Shown piece after piece: positions 8,756 to 16,776 of a DNA stretch of 47,566 nt. The DNA lies in assembly GCA_002315015.1 (NCBI GenBank), contig DCEX01000007.1, positions 1 through 47,566 of the forward strand, in the 5' to 3' direction. The translations under genes were made by a program, and so were the position numbers. Position 1 is the stretch's first letter. Every line of letters begins with the position of its first letter. The notes below the pieces were generated by a model that saw only the letters and a program-made list of their open reading frames with translations, had not been told where the DNA came from and ran no database searches. This DNA comes from Faecalibacterium sp. UBA1819. GTDB lineage: Bacteria > Bacillota > Clostridia > Oscillospirales > Ruminococcaceae.

Positions 8756-8793
8756 TTGGAATTCTATGCGCCAAAACAAAAGGAGCGTCGAGT

Positions 8794-10629
8794 ATGTGTG
8801 GGATTGTTGGGTTTACAGGAAAAACTTCCTGCTGTGAATTTTTGCTGAAAGGACTTTCTGCGCTGGAGTATCGCGGTTATGATTCTGCGGGAATTGCCGC
8901 CATGCAGGCAGACGGGTTTTCCGTGCGCAAAGCGGTGGGGCGCATTGACCGGCTGCGGGAAGAAGTGGAACAAAATCCGCTTTCCGGGGTATGCGGTATT
9001 GGGCATACGCGCTGGGCAACCCATGGCAAGCCCTCCGTGGAAAATTGCCATCCGCATTTTGATACCGAGCGGCGCGTGGCGCTGGTGCATAACGGCATCA
9101 TTGAAAATTATGCCGAGCTGAAAGCACAGCTGATGAAGGAAGGAATCTCGTTTGCCTCGGAAACGGATACCGAGGTTGTGGCGCAGCTGTTGGCCTATCA
9201 CTATGAGAAGAACATGAAAACGACGCTGGTGAAGGTGCTGGCGATGCTGAAAGGCTCGTTTGCACTCGTCATTTTGGACCGCGCGGCGCCTGACACCCTT
9301 TACTGCGCCAGAAGCCATAGCCCGCTGGTAATCGGGATAGGGCAGGGGTGCCACTATGTGGCAAGCGATGTATGCGCATTGCTGGAATATACGCGCAGTG
9401 TCTATTTGCCGGAGGATGGCGATATTGCGGTGGTAACACCCGACAAAGCCGCCTTCTTTGGCTTGGACGGCAAAGAGCGCAAGCGGGTGAGCGTCACAAT
9501 TTCATGGGATACGAGCGCGGCGCAGAAAAATGGCTTTGACCATTTTATGCTGAAAGAGATCTGTGAGCAGCCGCAGGTGATTGCCGACACCTTAGCGCAT
9601 TACATTGACCAAAGCACTTACACCATCCGCCGGGAACATATGCCGTTTACCCCCGAGCAGGCCGAGCAGTTAAAAGAGCTGACCATTGCCGCGTGCGGTA
9701 CGGCCTATCATGCGGGCTGCATGGGAAAGGCGCTGATCGAGCAGTTTGCCGGTGTGCGCACGGATGCCTGCATTGCCAGTGAATACCGCTATCAAACAGT
9801 GGTAGAACAAGAGCGCAATCCCGAAGGGCATGTTTTTTTGGCGGTCAGCCAAAGCGGCGAAACCGCAGATACCTTGGCGGCACTGCGCAAGGCAAAACAA
9901 TTGGGAATGCGTGCGCTTGCCTTTTCCAATGTGATCGGTGCGTCTATTGCCCGCGAAGCGGACACCGTTATGTACACACTGGCCGGGCCGGAAATCGCTG
10001 TAGCTTCCACAAAGGCTTATTTGACGCAGGTGCTGCTGTTTGAAATTTTGGCGCTGGATTTGGCACATCTGCGGGGCAAAATGAATGACGATCAGCTGAA
10101 AGCGGCACTGAAACATCTGGTGGAACTGCCCCGGCAGATTCAGTCGATTTTAAATCAGCGCGCCATTGTGGAGGATTTTGCACGCGCGAACCGCGCTTGT
10201 CATGACGTGTTTTTCATTGGCCGATTGATGGATTATACCACCTCTTTGGAATCGGCGCTCAAATTGAAAGAGGTGTCTTATCTGCACAGCGAAGCCTACC
10301 CGGCCGGAGAGCTGAAGCACGGCACGATTGCTTTAATTGACGAGCGCACGCTGGTAGCTGCCATTGCGACCCAGCCGCAAATCTTGGAAAAAACGCTTTC
10401 CAATATGCAGGAAGTAAAAGCACGCGGTGCGTATCTGCTGTTAATCGGCACGCTGCCGCAAACGCCGATTGAGGGCTGCACAGTTTGGCCGATTGAAAAT
10501 GCCCCGTGGTATACCGCCCCGCTTTTGGCAACGGTTTATGCCCAGCTGTTTGCCTATTACACCGCGCGTCAGCATGGATGCGATATTGATAAGCCTAGAA
10601 ATCTGGCGAAAAGCGTTACCGTAGAATAA
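8794..10629 (+). CDS. glmS: Glutamine--fructose-6-phosphate aminotransferase (isomerizing)
   Basis: 611 residues, the usual family length. The ATG at 8794 is preceded by AGGAG with an 8-nt gap and gives MCGIVGFTG, whose Cys2 is the N-terminal nucleophile after Met removal. The glutamine amidotransferase domain (about 1-240) has GHTRWATHG. Two SIS isomerase domains follow (SQSGETADTLAAL, and the HGT and SLESALKLKE region). The C-terminus DKPRNLAKSVTVE is the family hallmark. It makes glucosamine-6-phosphate from fructose-6-phosphate and glutamine, the first step to UDP-GlcNAc for peptidoglycan. It is monocistronic, bounded by its own promoter and terminator. Confidence 0.98.
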   Translation: MCGIVGFTGKTSCCEFLLKGLSALEYRGYDSAGIAAMQADGFSVRKAVGRIDRLREEVEQNPLSGVCGIGHTRWATHGKPSVENCHPHFDTERRVALVHNGIIENYAELKAQLMKEGISFASETDTEVVAQLLAYHYEKNMKTTLVKVLAMLKGSFALVILDRAAPDTLYCARSHSPLVIGIGQGCHYVASDVCALLEYTRSVYLPEDGDIAVVTPDKAAFFGLDGKERKRVSVTISWDTSAAQKNGFDHFMLKEICEQPQVIADTLAHYIDQSTYTIRREHMPFTPEQAEQLKELTIAACGTAYHAGCMGKALIEQFAGVRTDACIASEYRYQTVVEQERNPEGHVFLAVSQSGETADTLAALRKAKQLGMRALAFSNVIGASIAREADTVMYTLAGPEIAVASTKAYLTQVLLFEILALDLAHLRGKMNDDQLKAALKHLVELPRQIQSILNQRAIVEDFARANRACHDVFFIGRLMDYTTSLESALKLKEVSYLHSEAYPAGELKHGTIALIDERTLVAAIATQPQILEKTLSNMQEVKARGAYLLLIGTLPQTPIEGCTVWPIENAPWYTAPLLATVYAQLFAYYTARQHGCDIDKPRNLAKSVTVE

Positions 10630-10633
10630 TCTT

Positions 10634-10686
10634 TTGCCCTGCCGTTTTGTGTATGAAGCACACTGCGGCGGGGCAATCTTTTTTTA
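10634..10686 (+). terminator. glmS terminator
   Basis: TTGCCCTGCCG (10634-10644) pairs with CGGCGGGGCAA (10666-10676) with one G-U, and an inner GTGT/ACAC pairing. A long T run follows. Confidence 0.88.
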
Positions 10687-10696
10687 TAGGAAAGGT

Positions 10697-10726
10697 TTGA
10701 CAGCAAGCAGCCATCCGTCATATAAT
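10697..10726 (+). promoter_or_regulatory. Consensus sigma-A promoter for the GH13 gene
   Basis: Perfect TTGACA (10697-10702) and perfect TATAAT (10721-10726) with an 18-bp spacer. A second TATAAT lies at 10732-10737. An 8-bp inverted repeat, CAGAAGGC (10739-10746) with GCCTTCTG (10756-10763), sits at the start of the transcript. It could be a repressor operator or leader hairpin. Confidence 0.8.
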
Positions 10727-10785
10727 CATCTTATAATGCAGAAGGCGCGGAAAGAGCCTTCTGAACGAAACAGGAGGCAGGTTCT

Positions 10786-12099
10786 ATGTGGTTTGATGAA
10801 GCGGTCGTCTATCAAATTTATCCGCTGGGATTATGCGGCGCACCTCAGGAGAATGACGGTGTGCCCCAAAGCAGAATCCTGCGTATTTTAGATTGGGTGG
10901 AGCATATCAAAAAGCTGGGCGCAGACACAGTGTTGTTTAACCCGGTGTTTGAAAGTGATCGGCACGGCTATGACACGCGCGATTATTTCCGTTTGGATGT
11001 TCGCTTGGGCACAAACGAGGATTTTGCCAAGGTGTGCAAAGCGCTGCACGACGCAGGGCTGCGCGTTATGCTGGACGGTGTATTCAACCATGTGGGGCGC
11101 GGTTTTTGGGCGTTTCGAGATGTGCAGGAAAAAAAGTGGGACAGCCCGTATAAAGATTGGTTCCATATTGATTTCGGCGGCAATACCGACCGCAACGACG
11201 GTTTTTGGTATGAAGCATGGGAAGGCCATAACGAGCTGGTGAAATTGAACCTCAGCCACCCCGATGTGGTGCGCCATCAGTTTGACGCCATCCGCACCTG
11301 GGTAGAGCAATTTGACATTGACGGTCTGCGCTTGGATGTGGCGTATTGTCTGCCGCAGCATTATCTGCGCCAGCTTCGGGAATTTACGCAAAGCTTAAAG
11401 CCGGACTTCGTTTTGATGGGCGAAACGCTGCACGGCGATTACAAGCAGTGGATGAGCGGGGATATGTGCCACTCGGTCACGAATTATGAATGCTATAAGG
11501 GGCTTTGGTCCAGCTTTAACTCCATGAATTTGTTTGAAATTGCCCACAGCTTGGCGCGTCAGTTTGGCTCGGAGGATTGGACGCTTTATAAAGGTGCGCA
11601 TTTGTTGTCGTTCTTGGATAACCACGATGTCACCCGCATTGCCAGCCAGCTGACCGAGCCGAAGCACTTGCCCTTGGCGTATGCGCTGATGTTCGGTATG
11701 CCCGGCGTTCCCGCTGTTTATTACGGCAGCGAGTGGGGCGAAAAAGGCAGCAAACAGGCGGGCAGCGATGCGGTGCTGCGCCCCGAGATTGCACTGCCGC
11801 AGTGGAATGAGCTGAGTGATTGGATTGCGGTGCTTGCAAAAGCCCATCGGGAAAGTAAGGCGCTTTGCTACGGCAGTTATCGCAATGTGGTGCTGACGAA
11901 CCGTCAATTGATTTTCGAGCGCAAAACCGACACGGAGCGCGTGCTGGTGGCCATCAACGCGGATGCACAGCCCTACACCGCTCATTTTGACGCGGGCTGC
12001 GGTTTGGCACAAGATTTGCTCACGGGAAAAACGCACGATTTCGGCGGCGGAAGCGAGCTTGCCCCGTACAGCGCCCAGTATTGGAAAATGGAGCGCTGA
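10786..12099 (+). CDS. GH13 alpha-amylase-family enzyme (cytoplasmic)
   Basis: 437 residues. ATG at 10786 with AGGAGG 8 nt upstream. It is a catalytic barrel plus C-terminal beta domain without signal peptide or N-terminal carbohydrate-binding domain, so it is a short cytoplasmic GH13. Conserved regions: DGVFNHVG (97-104), nucleophile D184 in GLRLDVA, acid/base E213 in LMGETLHG, and H280-D281 in FLDNHDVTR. VFNHVG with MGE resembles neopullulanase/cyclomaltodextrinase-type enzymes acting on alpha-glucans and maltodextrins, but the exact specificity cannot be set. It is a single gene between two terminators. Confidence 0.9.
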   Translation: MWFDEAVVYQIYPLGLCGAPQENDGVPQSRILRILDWVEHIKKLGADTVLFNPVFESDRHGYDTRDYFRLDVRLGTNEDFAKVCKALHDAGLRVMLDGVFNHVGRGFWAFRDVQEKKWDSPYKDWFHIDFGGNTDRNDGFWYEAWEGHNELVKLNLSHPDVVRHQFDAIRTWVEQFDIDGLRLDVAYCLPQHYLRQLREFTQSLKPDFVLMGETLHGDYKQWMSGDMCHSVTNYECYKGLWSSFNSMNLFEIAHSLARQFGSEDWTLYKGAHLLSFLDNHDVTRIASQLTEPKHLPLAYALMFGMPGVPAVYYGSEWGEKGSKQAGSDAVLRPEIALPQWNELSDWIAVLAKAHRESKALCYGSYRNVVLTNRQLIFERKTDTERVLVAINADAQPYTAHFDAGCGLAQDLLTGKTHDFGGGSELAPYSAQYWKMER

Positions 12100-12132
12100 C
12101 CCTACAAACAGAAATTCTTTTTGCTCAATTAA

Positions 12133-12171
12133 GGGCAGGTTGTTGGAATGCATTTCAACAACCTGCCCTTT
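12133..12171. terminator. Terminator between convergent genes
   Basis: A 13-bp perfect stem (GGGCAGGTTGTTG 12133-12145 with 12156-12168) with a 10-nt loop and a T run on the plus strand. It lies between the GH13 gene and the convergent LysR gene. Confidence 0.8.
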
Positions 12172-12177
12172 TGATGT

Positions 12178-13095
12178 TTATGTGTTTTTGCCGCCGCTTG
12201 GTTCGTTGGATGGCGGGGGAGAAAGCAAGCTTTCCCGCAGCGTTTGCAGAAAGACTTCTGCGGCTTTGGAAAATACTTGCGACTTTTTCCAAATAAGGTT
12301 CATTTCTAAAGTAAGCTGTGGATTTAACGGGCGAAAACAAAGGTTGCTCTGCGTGGTGTTAATTAGTTTATCCAAAGTAAACGCATACCCCATTCCTTCG
12401 TCCACCATCAAAGAAGCGTTGTAAATCAGGTTATAAGTCGCAACGGTGTGCAGCTGGGAAGGCTCTCTTTGCAGCCAGCGATACAAACCGCTTTTGTTTT
12501 CCGATTGCCGCGAAAGAATCAGCGGCTTATCCCATAAGTCCTGAGGCACAATGGCTTCTTTTTGCGCCAAAGGGCTGTCGCGCCGCATCAATACGCCCCA
12601 AGTATCTCTTGTAGGAAGTGTTAAATAATGATATTTCATTTTGTCCATATCGCCTAATAGAATCCCGAAATCAAACAGCCCTTTATCCAGCCGCTCACAC
12701 ACATCCAGTGCATCACCGCTGACAATGTGCAGATGAATCTTAGGGTACATGCTTTGCAGCTGCTTGGCAGTCTTGGCAATTTGGCGCACGCCGTCGGTTT
12801 CTCCTGTGCCAATGTAAATATCACCGCTTACGGTTTCATCAGACTGCGTGATTTCTTTTTCTGTTCGCCCCACTAAGTCGAGAATTTCTTCTGCACGCTT
12901 TCGCAGCAGCAAGCCTTCTTCGGTTAGCGTAATTTTCCGGTTTCCGCGAATCATCAGCGGCTTTCCCAGTTCGTCCTCCAAGTCTTTCAGCTGTCGGGAA
13001 AGCGTTGGCTGGGAAAGATGCAGCGATTTTGCTGCCGATGAGATGTTTTGCTCTTTGGCAACAGCAACAAAATATTGCAGCACTCGTAACTCCAT
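12178..13095 (-). CDS. LysR-family transcriptional regulator
   Basis: 305 residues. ATG at 13095 with AGGAGG 7 nt upstream. The N-terminal winged helix-turn-helix is typical (MELRVLQYFVAVAKEQNIS, SQPTLSRQLKDLEDELG, TEEG); the rest is the LysR substrate-binding domain. It is transcribed divergently from the five-gene operon at 13247-16651, the usual arrangement for a LysR activator and its target. A 27-bp dyad (13149-13175) in the shared gap is a candidate binding site. The inducer is unknown. Confidence 0.95.
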   Translation of the reverse strand: MELRVLQYFVAVAKEQNISSAAKSLHLSQPTLSRQLKDLEDELGKPLMIRGNRKITLTEEGLLLRKRAEEILDLVGRTEKEITQSDETVSGDIYIGTGETDGVRQIAKTAKQLQSMYPKIHLHIVSGDALDVCERLDKGLFDFGILLGDMDKMKYHYLTLPTRDTWGVLMRRDSPLAQKEAIVPQDLWDKPLILSRQSENKSGLYRWLQREPSQLHTVATYNLIYNASLMVDEGMGYAFTLDKLINTTQSNLCFRPLNPQLTLEMNLIWKKSQVFSKAAEVFLQTLRESLLSPPPSNEPSGGKNT

Positions 13096-13148
13096 AAAAA
13101 TTGCCTCCTGAATGCCCTTATCATAAATGTATTATAAAGCAAAACATC

Positions 13149-13216
13149 AATAGCTTTCAAGCATGACAGGCTATTCGATATAAGTATTTGTTATTGCTTG
13201 TAAACAGTGCTACAAT
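13149..13216 (+). promoter_or_regulatory. LysR-type operator and operon promoter
   Basis: AATAGC (13149-13154) and GCTATT (13170-13175) form an inverted repeat with a 15-nt centre. It sits 12 bp before TTGTTA (13188-13193), a 17-bp spacer and TACAAT (13211-13216). The position fits a LysR activation site upstream of a promoter with an imperfect -35. Confidence 0.5.
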
Positions 13217-13246
13217 CAGCATAAGAAAAGAAACCGGGAGATTAGC

Positions 13247-13825
13247 ATGGAACTGAACGAGTTTTTAGAATATTTAAGCAGTGGGAAAACGGTAAAAGCG
13301 GGCAGCGAGGTGCATTTGAAAATGCACGATGTCAGCAAAGAGGCGATGCAGCTGACGGCGCAAATCAATACAGGCTACCAGGAACCGGAAACTATGCGAA
13401 AGCTGTTTTCCGAGCTGATTGGAAAGCCGGTAGATCAAACCTTTACGCTTTTTCCGCCCTTTTACACGGATTGCGGAAAAAATATCACCATTGGCAAGCA
13501 AGTGTTCATCAATATGGGCTGCAAATTTCAAGACCAGGGCGGCATTTTCATTGACGATGGTACCCTGATTGGCCACAATGTTGTGCTGGCAACGCTCAAT
13601 CATGCCCAATCGCCGGAAGAACGAGGTGATATGATTCCGGCAGCCATTCACATCGGGAAAAAAGTGTGGATTGGGTCAAATGCCACCATTCTTCCCGGCG
13701 TTACCATTGGGGACGGCGCTATTATCGCGGCGGGGGCCGTCGTTTCCAAGGATGTTCCCCCCAATACCATTGCCGCCGGGGTTCCCGCAAAAATCATCAA
13801 AGAAATTGAGGAGGCAGAAGTATGA
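13247..13825 (+). CDS. Sugar O-acetyltransferase (left-handed beta-helix, LacA/Maa type)
   Basis: 192 residues. It begins with a short helical Mac-type segment, then hexapeptide repeats ([51 protein letters not shown]) that build the left-handed beta-helix. The catalytic His is in [14 protein letters not shown]. Family members move acetyl from acetyl-CoA to maltose, galactosides or similar sugars in the cytoplasm. A GGGAG site lies 6 nt before the ATG. First gene of the LysR-linked operon; its stop overlaps the next ATG. Confidence 0.88.
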   Translation: MELNEFLEYLSSGKTVKAGSEVHLKMHDVSKEAMQLTAQINTGYQEPETMRKLFSELIGKPVDQTFTLFPPFYTDCGKNITIGKQVFINMGCKFQDQGGIFIDDGTLIGHNVVLATLNHAQSPEERGDMIPAAIHIGKKVWIGSNATILPGVTIGDGAIIAAGAVVSKDVPPNTIAAGVPAKIIKEIEEAEV

Positions 13826-14364
13826 GCAAGCGCGTGTTAGTGATTTCAACCAGCTTACGAAAAGACAGCAATTCCGAGGGAATGGCGGATGAATTTGTAC
13901 GCGGGGCAAAAGACGCGGGAAATGAGGTGCAAAAAATTTCCCTGCGGGGCAAATCAATTGCTTTCTGCCAAGGGTGCCTTGCTTGCCAAAAGACCGGCCG
14001 CTGCGTTATAAGCGATGATGCCGTCGAAATTGCCCAAAAAATGCAGGATGCAGAGATTGTTGTATTTGCGACGCCGATTTATTACTACGAGATGTCCGGT
14101 CAGATGAAAACCATGCTGGACAGAGCGAACCCTTTGTATGGTTCGGATTATCAGTTCCGAGAGATCTATTTGCTGACCTGTGCCGCGGAAGAAGACGAGA
14201 GTGCAGCCAAAGGAGCAGTGGAGGGCTTAAAAGGGTGGATTGCCTGCTTTGAAAAAGCGAAGCTTGCTGGTGCGCTCTTTGCCGGTGGAGTGACTGAAGC
14301 AGGAGAAATCAAGGAACATTCTGCACTGCAAAAGGTGTATGAGATGGGCCGAGCCATTGGATAA
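13822..14364 (+). CDS. Flavodoxin-fold NAD(P)H-dependent oxidoreductase
   Basis: 180 residues. Starts with an ATGA overlap on the previous stop, indicating translational coupling. The N-terminal [12 protein letters not shown] loop is the FMN phosphate-binding region of the flavodoxin_2/FMN-reductase family. [13 protein letters not shown] is the Cys cluster seen in iron-sulfur flavoproteins and related quinone or disulfide reductases. [19 protein letters not shown] is the family's second signature. It is probably a soluble FMN enzyme reducing quinones or small electrophiles; whether it holds an Fe-S cluster cannot be told. Confidence 0.88.
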   Translation: MSKRVLVISTSLRKDSNSEGMADEFVRGAKDAGNEVQKISLRGKSIAFCQGCLACQKTGRCVISDDAVEIAQKMQDAEIVVFATPIYYYEMSGQMKTMLDRANPLYGSDYQFREIYLLTCAAEEDESAAKGAVEGLKGWIACFEKAKLAGALFAGGVTEAGEIKEHSALQKVYEMGRAIG

Positions 14365-14377
14365 AGGGGGATTTTTC

Positions 14378-15355
14378 ATGGAAGAAACACTGCAATTGAC
14401 ACGGGAATGGGATAAAACGTTTCCAAAAAGCGACCGCGTCCACTATGAAAAGGTGACGTTCTGCAACCGCTATGGAATCCGTCTGGCAGCGGATGTATAT
14501 ATGCCGAAAGAGGTACAGGGGCGCTTGCCGGCGCTCGCGGTGAGCGGGCCGTTTGGCGCGGTGAAGGAGCAGTGTTCCGGCTTGTATGCACAAACGATGG
14601 CGGAAAGAGGCTTTTTGACCATTGCGTTTGACCCGTCTTTTACGGGAGAAAGCGGCGGAAGTCCGCGCTATGTGGCTTCGCCCGACATCAACACCGAAGA
14701 TTTTCAAGCTGCGGTTGATTTTCTGTGTACGCATGACCGCGCAGATGCAGAAAAAATCGGCATCATCGGCATTTGCGGCTGGGGCGGCATGGCGCTGAAT
14801 GCTGCTGCGATTGATACAAGAGTGAAAGCCACGGTTTCCTCTACCATGTATGACATGACGCGGGTAACGGCGAAAGGCTACTTTGATGCCGAGGACAGTG
14901 AGGAAGCCCGCTATGAAAAACGAAAGGCACTCAATGCCCAGCGGACGCTGGATGCTCAAAGCGGAAGCTATGCCCGTGCGGGCGGTGTGGCAGACCCGCT
15001 GCCGGAGGACGCGCCGTTTTTTGTCAAAGATTATTATGACTATTATAAAACCCCGCGGGGCTATCATGCCCGCTCGTTAAACTCCAATGACGGTTGGAAT
15101 GTAACTTCCTCTCTTTCTTTTCTCAATATGCCGATTTTGCAGTACAGCCATGAAATTCGCAGCGCAGTGCTGCTGATTCACGGGGAAAAAGCGCATTCGT
15201 GTTATTTCAGCAAGGACGCTTTTCAGCAGTTGCGTGGAGACAATAAAGAATTGCTGCTCATTCCCAACGCCGTGCACACGGATTTGTATGACAAGACAGA
15301 TATCATTCCCTTTGAAAAAATCGAGCAGTTTTTCCGCACTTATCTTGTTGGATGA
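14378..15355 (+). CDS. Alpha/beta-hydrolase family protein (nucleophile Ser not evident)
   Basis: 325 residues. The ATG at 14378 is used because GGGGG sits 8 nt upstream, 13 bp after the previous stop. The sequence follows the COG1073-like alpha/beta hydrolase plan: LAADVYMPK, FDPSFTGESGGSPR, a nucleophile elbow at IGICGWGGM, and a late LIHGEKAHSCYFS with HTDLYD as the acid/His region. The usual G-x-S-x-G Ser is absent; Cys or Trp occupies the elbow, so hydrolysis by a Cys nucleophile or a non-hydrolytic role are both possible. No signal peptide. Third gene of the LysR-linked operon. Confidence 0.8.
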   Translation: MEETLQLTREWDKTFPKSDRVHYEKVTFCNRYGIRLAADVYMPKEVQGRLPALAVSGPFGAVKEQCSGLYAQTMAERGFLTIAFDPSFTGESGGSPRYVASPDINTEDFQAAVDFLCTHDRADAEKIGIIGICGWGGMALNAAAIDTRVKATVSSTMYDMTRVTAKGYFDAEDSEEARYEKRKALNAQRTLDAQSGSYARAGGVADPLPEDAPFFVKDYYDYYKTPRGYHARSLNSNDGWNVTSSLSFLNMPILQYSHEIRSAVLLIHGEKAHSCYFSKDAFQQLRGDNKELLLIPNAVHTDLYDKTDIIPFEKIEQFFRTYLVG

Positions 15356-15376
15356 TCAAAAAAAGAGGGGTGTCAG

Positions 15377-15868
15377 ATGATAAAACGCTTGTTTGTTCTT
15401 TTGGCAGCGTTCAGCTTGTTCGGCTGTACGCAGACGGCTGTGACGAGCAGTGCAGCCTTGGCACAATCGGATTCGATGGAAAAGGACGCTTCTCAGCCAG
15501 AAGCGAAGAAAGAAATGCTCTATATTACTGTGGGAGAGCACGAGTTCCGGGCGGTACTGGAAGAAAACGCTTCGGCACAGGAATTGAAAGACCTATTGGA
15601 GAAAGGACCTATCACCGTTTCGATGGATGATTATGGGGGCTTTGAAAAAGTGGGGCCTTTGGGGGCTACGCTGACGCGCAGTGATGAATCCATTACTACA
15701 CAGCCGGGCGATGTGATTTTGTATCAAGGCAATCAAATTGTGATTTACTATGCGCCCAATTCGTGGAATTTTACCAAGCTGGCGCAAATAGAAGATGCGT
15801 CTGATTTAAAACAAAAATTAGGAGAGGGCAGCATCGAAGCTACCTTTTCTTTAGAACAACAAAAATAA
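15377..15868 (+). CDS. Lipoprotein with cyclophilin-like fold domain
   Basis: 163 residues. The N-terminus MIKRLFVLLAAFSLFGC is a lipoprotein signal with the lipobox Cys at 17, so the protein is tethered outside the membrane. After an Ala/Ser-rich linker, residues about 47-163 match the cyclophilin-like (COG2164-type) domain: ITVGEHEFRAVLEENASA, LGATLTRSDESITTQPGDVILYQGNQIVIYYAPNSWNFTKLA. This fold often accompanies flavodoxins and carboxymuconolactone decarboxylases in Firmicute operons, as here. Its biochemical activity is not established. The gap from the previous gene is 21 bp. Confidence 0.82.
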   Translation: MIKRLFVLLAAFSLFGCTQTAVTSSAALAQSDSMEKDASQPEAKKEMLYITVGEHEFRAVLEENASAQELKDLLEKGPITVSMDDYGGFEKVGPLGATLTRSDESITTQPGDVILYQGNQIVIYYAPNSWNFTKLAQIEDASDLKQKLGEGSIEATFSLEQQK

Positions 15869-15895
15869 GCAAAGCAAGAAAGCGAGGAAGCTGAT

Positions 15896-16651
15896 ATGGC
15901 GGTAAAACAAACAGCGGGCCGGGATGCGTTGGGAACATTTGCACCCCAGTTTGCCCATTTGAATGATGACGTTTTGTTTGGTGAGGTTTGGAGCCGAGAA
16001 CAGCAGCTTTCGCTGCGCGACCGTTCCCTTGTTACCGTGGTGTCTTTGATGTCTCAGGGGCTGGTGGATTCTTCCTTCCAATATCATTTAGCGACCGCAA
16101 AAAACAACGGCATCACCAAAGCGGAAATGGCGGAGATTTTAACCCACGCCGCCTTTTATGCGGGATGGCCCAAAGCTTGGGCAGCATTTCGCATGGCGAA
16201 AGAGGTTTATGGCGAAGAAGAAACCGCAGCTGATGCAAAATCAGCCCATCAAGGCAACATGCTGTTTCCGATTGGTGAGCCGAACGACGCTTTTGCACCG
16301 TATTTTGTCGGACAAAGTTATCTCGCACCTATTTCCACGAGTCAGGTGGGAATTTTTAACGTGACATTTGAGCCAAAATGCCGCAACAATTGGCATATTC
16401 ACCATGCTGACAAGGGCGGCGGGCAAATTTTAATCTGTATGGCGGGACGCGGCTACTATCAAGAATGGGGAAAAGAGCCGCAGGAGCTGCACGCGGGCGA
16501 CGTTGTCAACATTCCGCCGGAAGTTAAGCACTGGCACGGTGCTGCGCCGGACAGCTGGTTCTCGCATTTGGCAGTGGAAGTACCGGGGGAGAATGGCTCC
16601 AATGAATGGCTGGAACCCGTGAGTGATGAACAATATGCTGCTTTGAAATAA
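15896..16651 (+). CDS. Carboxymuconolactone decarboxylase-like + cupin fusion protein
   Basis: 251 residues. The N-terminal half (about 1-110) is a CMD/AhpD-like helical domain (SLRDRSLVTVVSLMSQG, HAAFYAGWPKAWAAF) but lacks the CxxC of AhpD peroxidases. The C-terminal half (about 120-251) is a cupin with CRNNWHIHHADKGGGQIL and GDVVNIPPEVKHWHGA, giving the metal-binding His set. Such fusions sit beside flavin reductases and are thought to act on small aromatic or quinone-like compounds. Cytoplasmic. Last gene of the LysR-linked operon, followed by a terminator. Confidence 0.88.
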   Translation: MAVKQTAGRDALGTFAPQFAHLNDDVLFGEVWSREQQLSLRDRSLVTVVSLMSQGLVDSSFQYHLATAKNNGITKAEMAEILTHAAFYAGWPKAWAAFRMAKEVYGEEETAADAKSAHQGNMLFPIGEPNDAFAPYFVGQSYLAPISTSQVGIFNVTFEPKCRNNWHIHHADKGGGQILICMAGRGYYQEWGKEPQELHAGDVVNIPPEVKHWHGAAPDSWFSHLAVEVPGENGSNEWLEPVSDEQYAALK

Positions 16652-16656
16652 AAAAG

Positions 16657-16701
16657 AGCCGAGAGACAGGAGAGAAAACTTTTCCTGCCGCTCGGCTTTT
16701 G
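16657..16701 (+). terminator. Operon terminator
   Basis: AGCCGAG (16657-16663) pairs with CTCGGCT (16691-16697), with an inner CAGG/CCTG pairing, followed by T residues. It closes the LysR-linked operon. Confidence 0.7.
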
Positions 16702-16705
16702 ATGT

Positions 16706-16735
16706 TTGACAAAAAAGAAATGCAAGTGATATACT
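16706..16735 (+). promoter_or_regulatory. Sigma-A-type promoter
   Basis: TTGACA (16706-16711), an 18-bp spacer and TATACT (16730-16735), placed about 40 nt before the ATG at 16777. Confidence 0.7.
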
Positions 16736-16776
16736 GCCTTTGGAAAGGGAAATGCTTTCAAAAAGGGGGCTTTGCA

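Larger units (their letters stand above)
8441..8793 (+). other. 353-bp intergenic stretch and glmS leader
   Basis: It holds no convincing gene and no clear terminator for the kinase. Two possible promoters point at glmS (TTGACA 8541-8546 with TGTACT 8563-8568; TTGATT 8597-8602 with TACAAT 8620-8625). They are followed by a leader of roughly 160 nt with hairpins: CGTCG/CGACG (8641-8645/8657-8661) and a larger one at 8703-8755. I do not recognise the conserved core of the glmS ribozyme. Confidence 0.6.

Noticed and set aside
8585..8779. 64-residue minus-strand frame with a hydrophobic stretch upstream of glmS
   Set aside because: TTG start with no ribosome site, overlapping the glmS promoter and leader. 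Hydrophobic by chance.
8626..8793. glmS ribozyme in the glmS leader
   Set aside because: The length is right, but I could not find the conserved core elements. A covariance search is needed to exclude a diverged form.
8605..8793. N-terminal extension of GlmS
   Set aside because: GlmS needs Cys as residue 2 of the mature chain. The ATG at 8794 has a good ribosome site, and the extension lies over promoter and leader.
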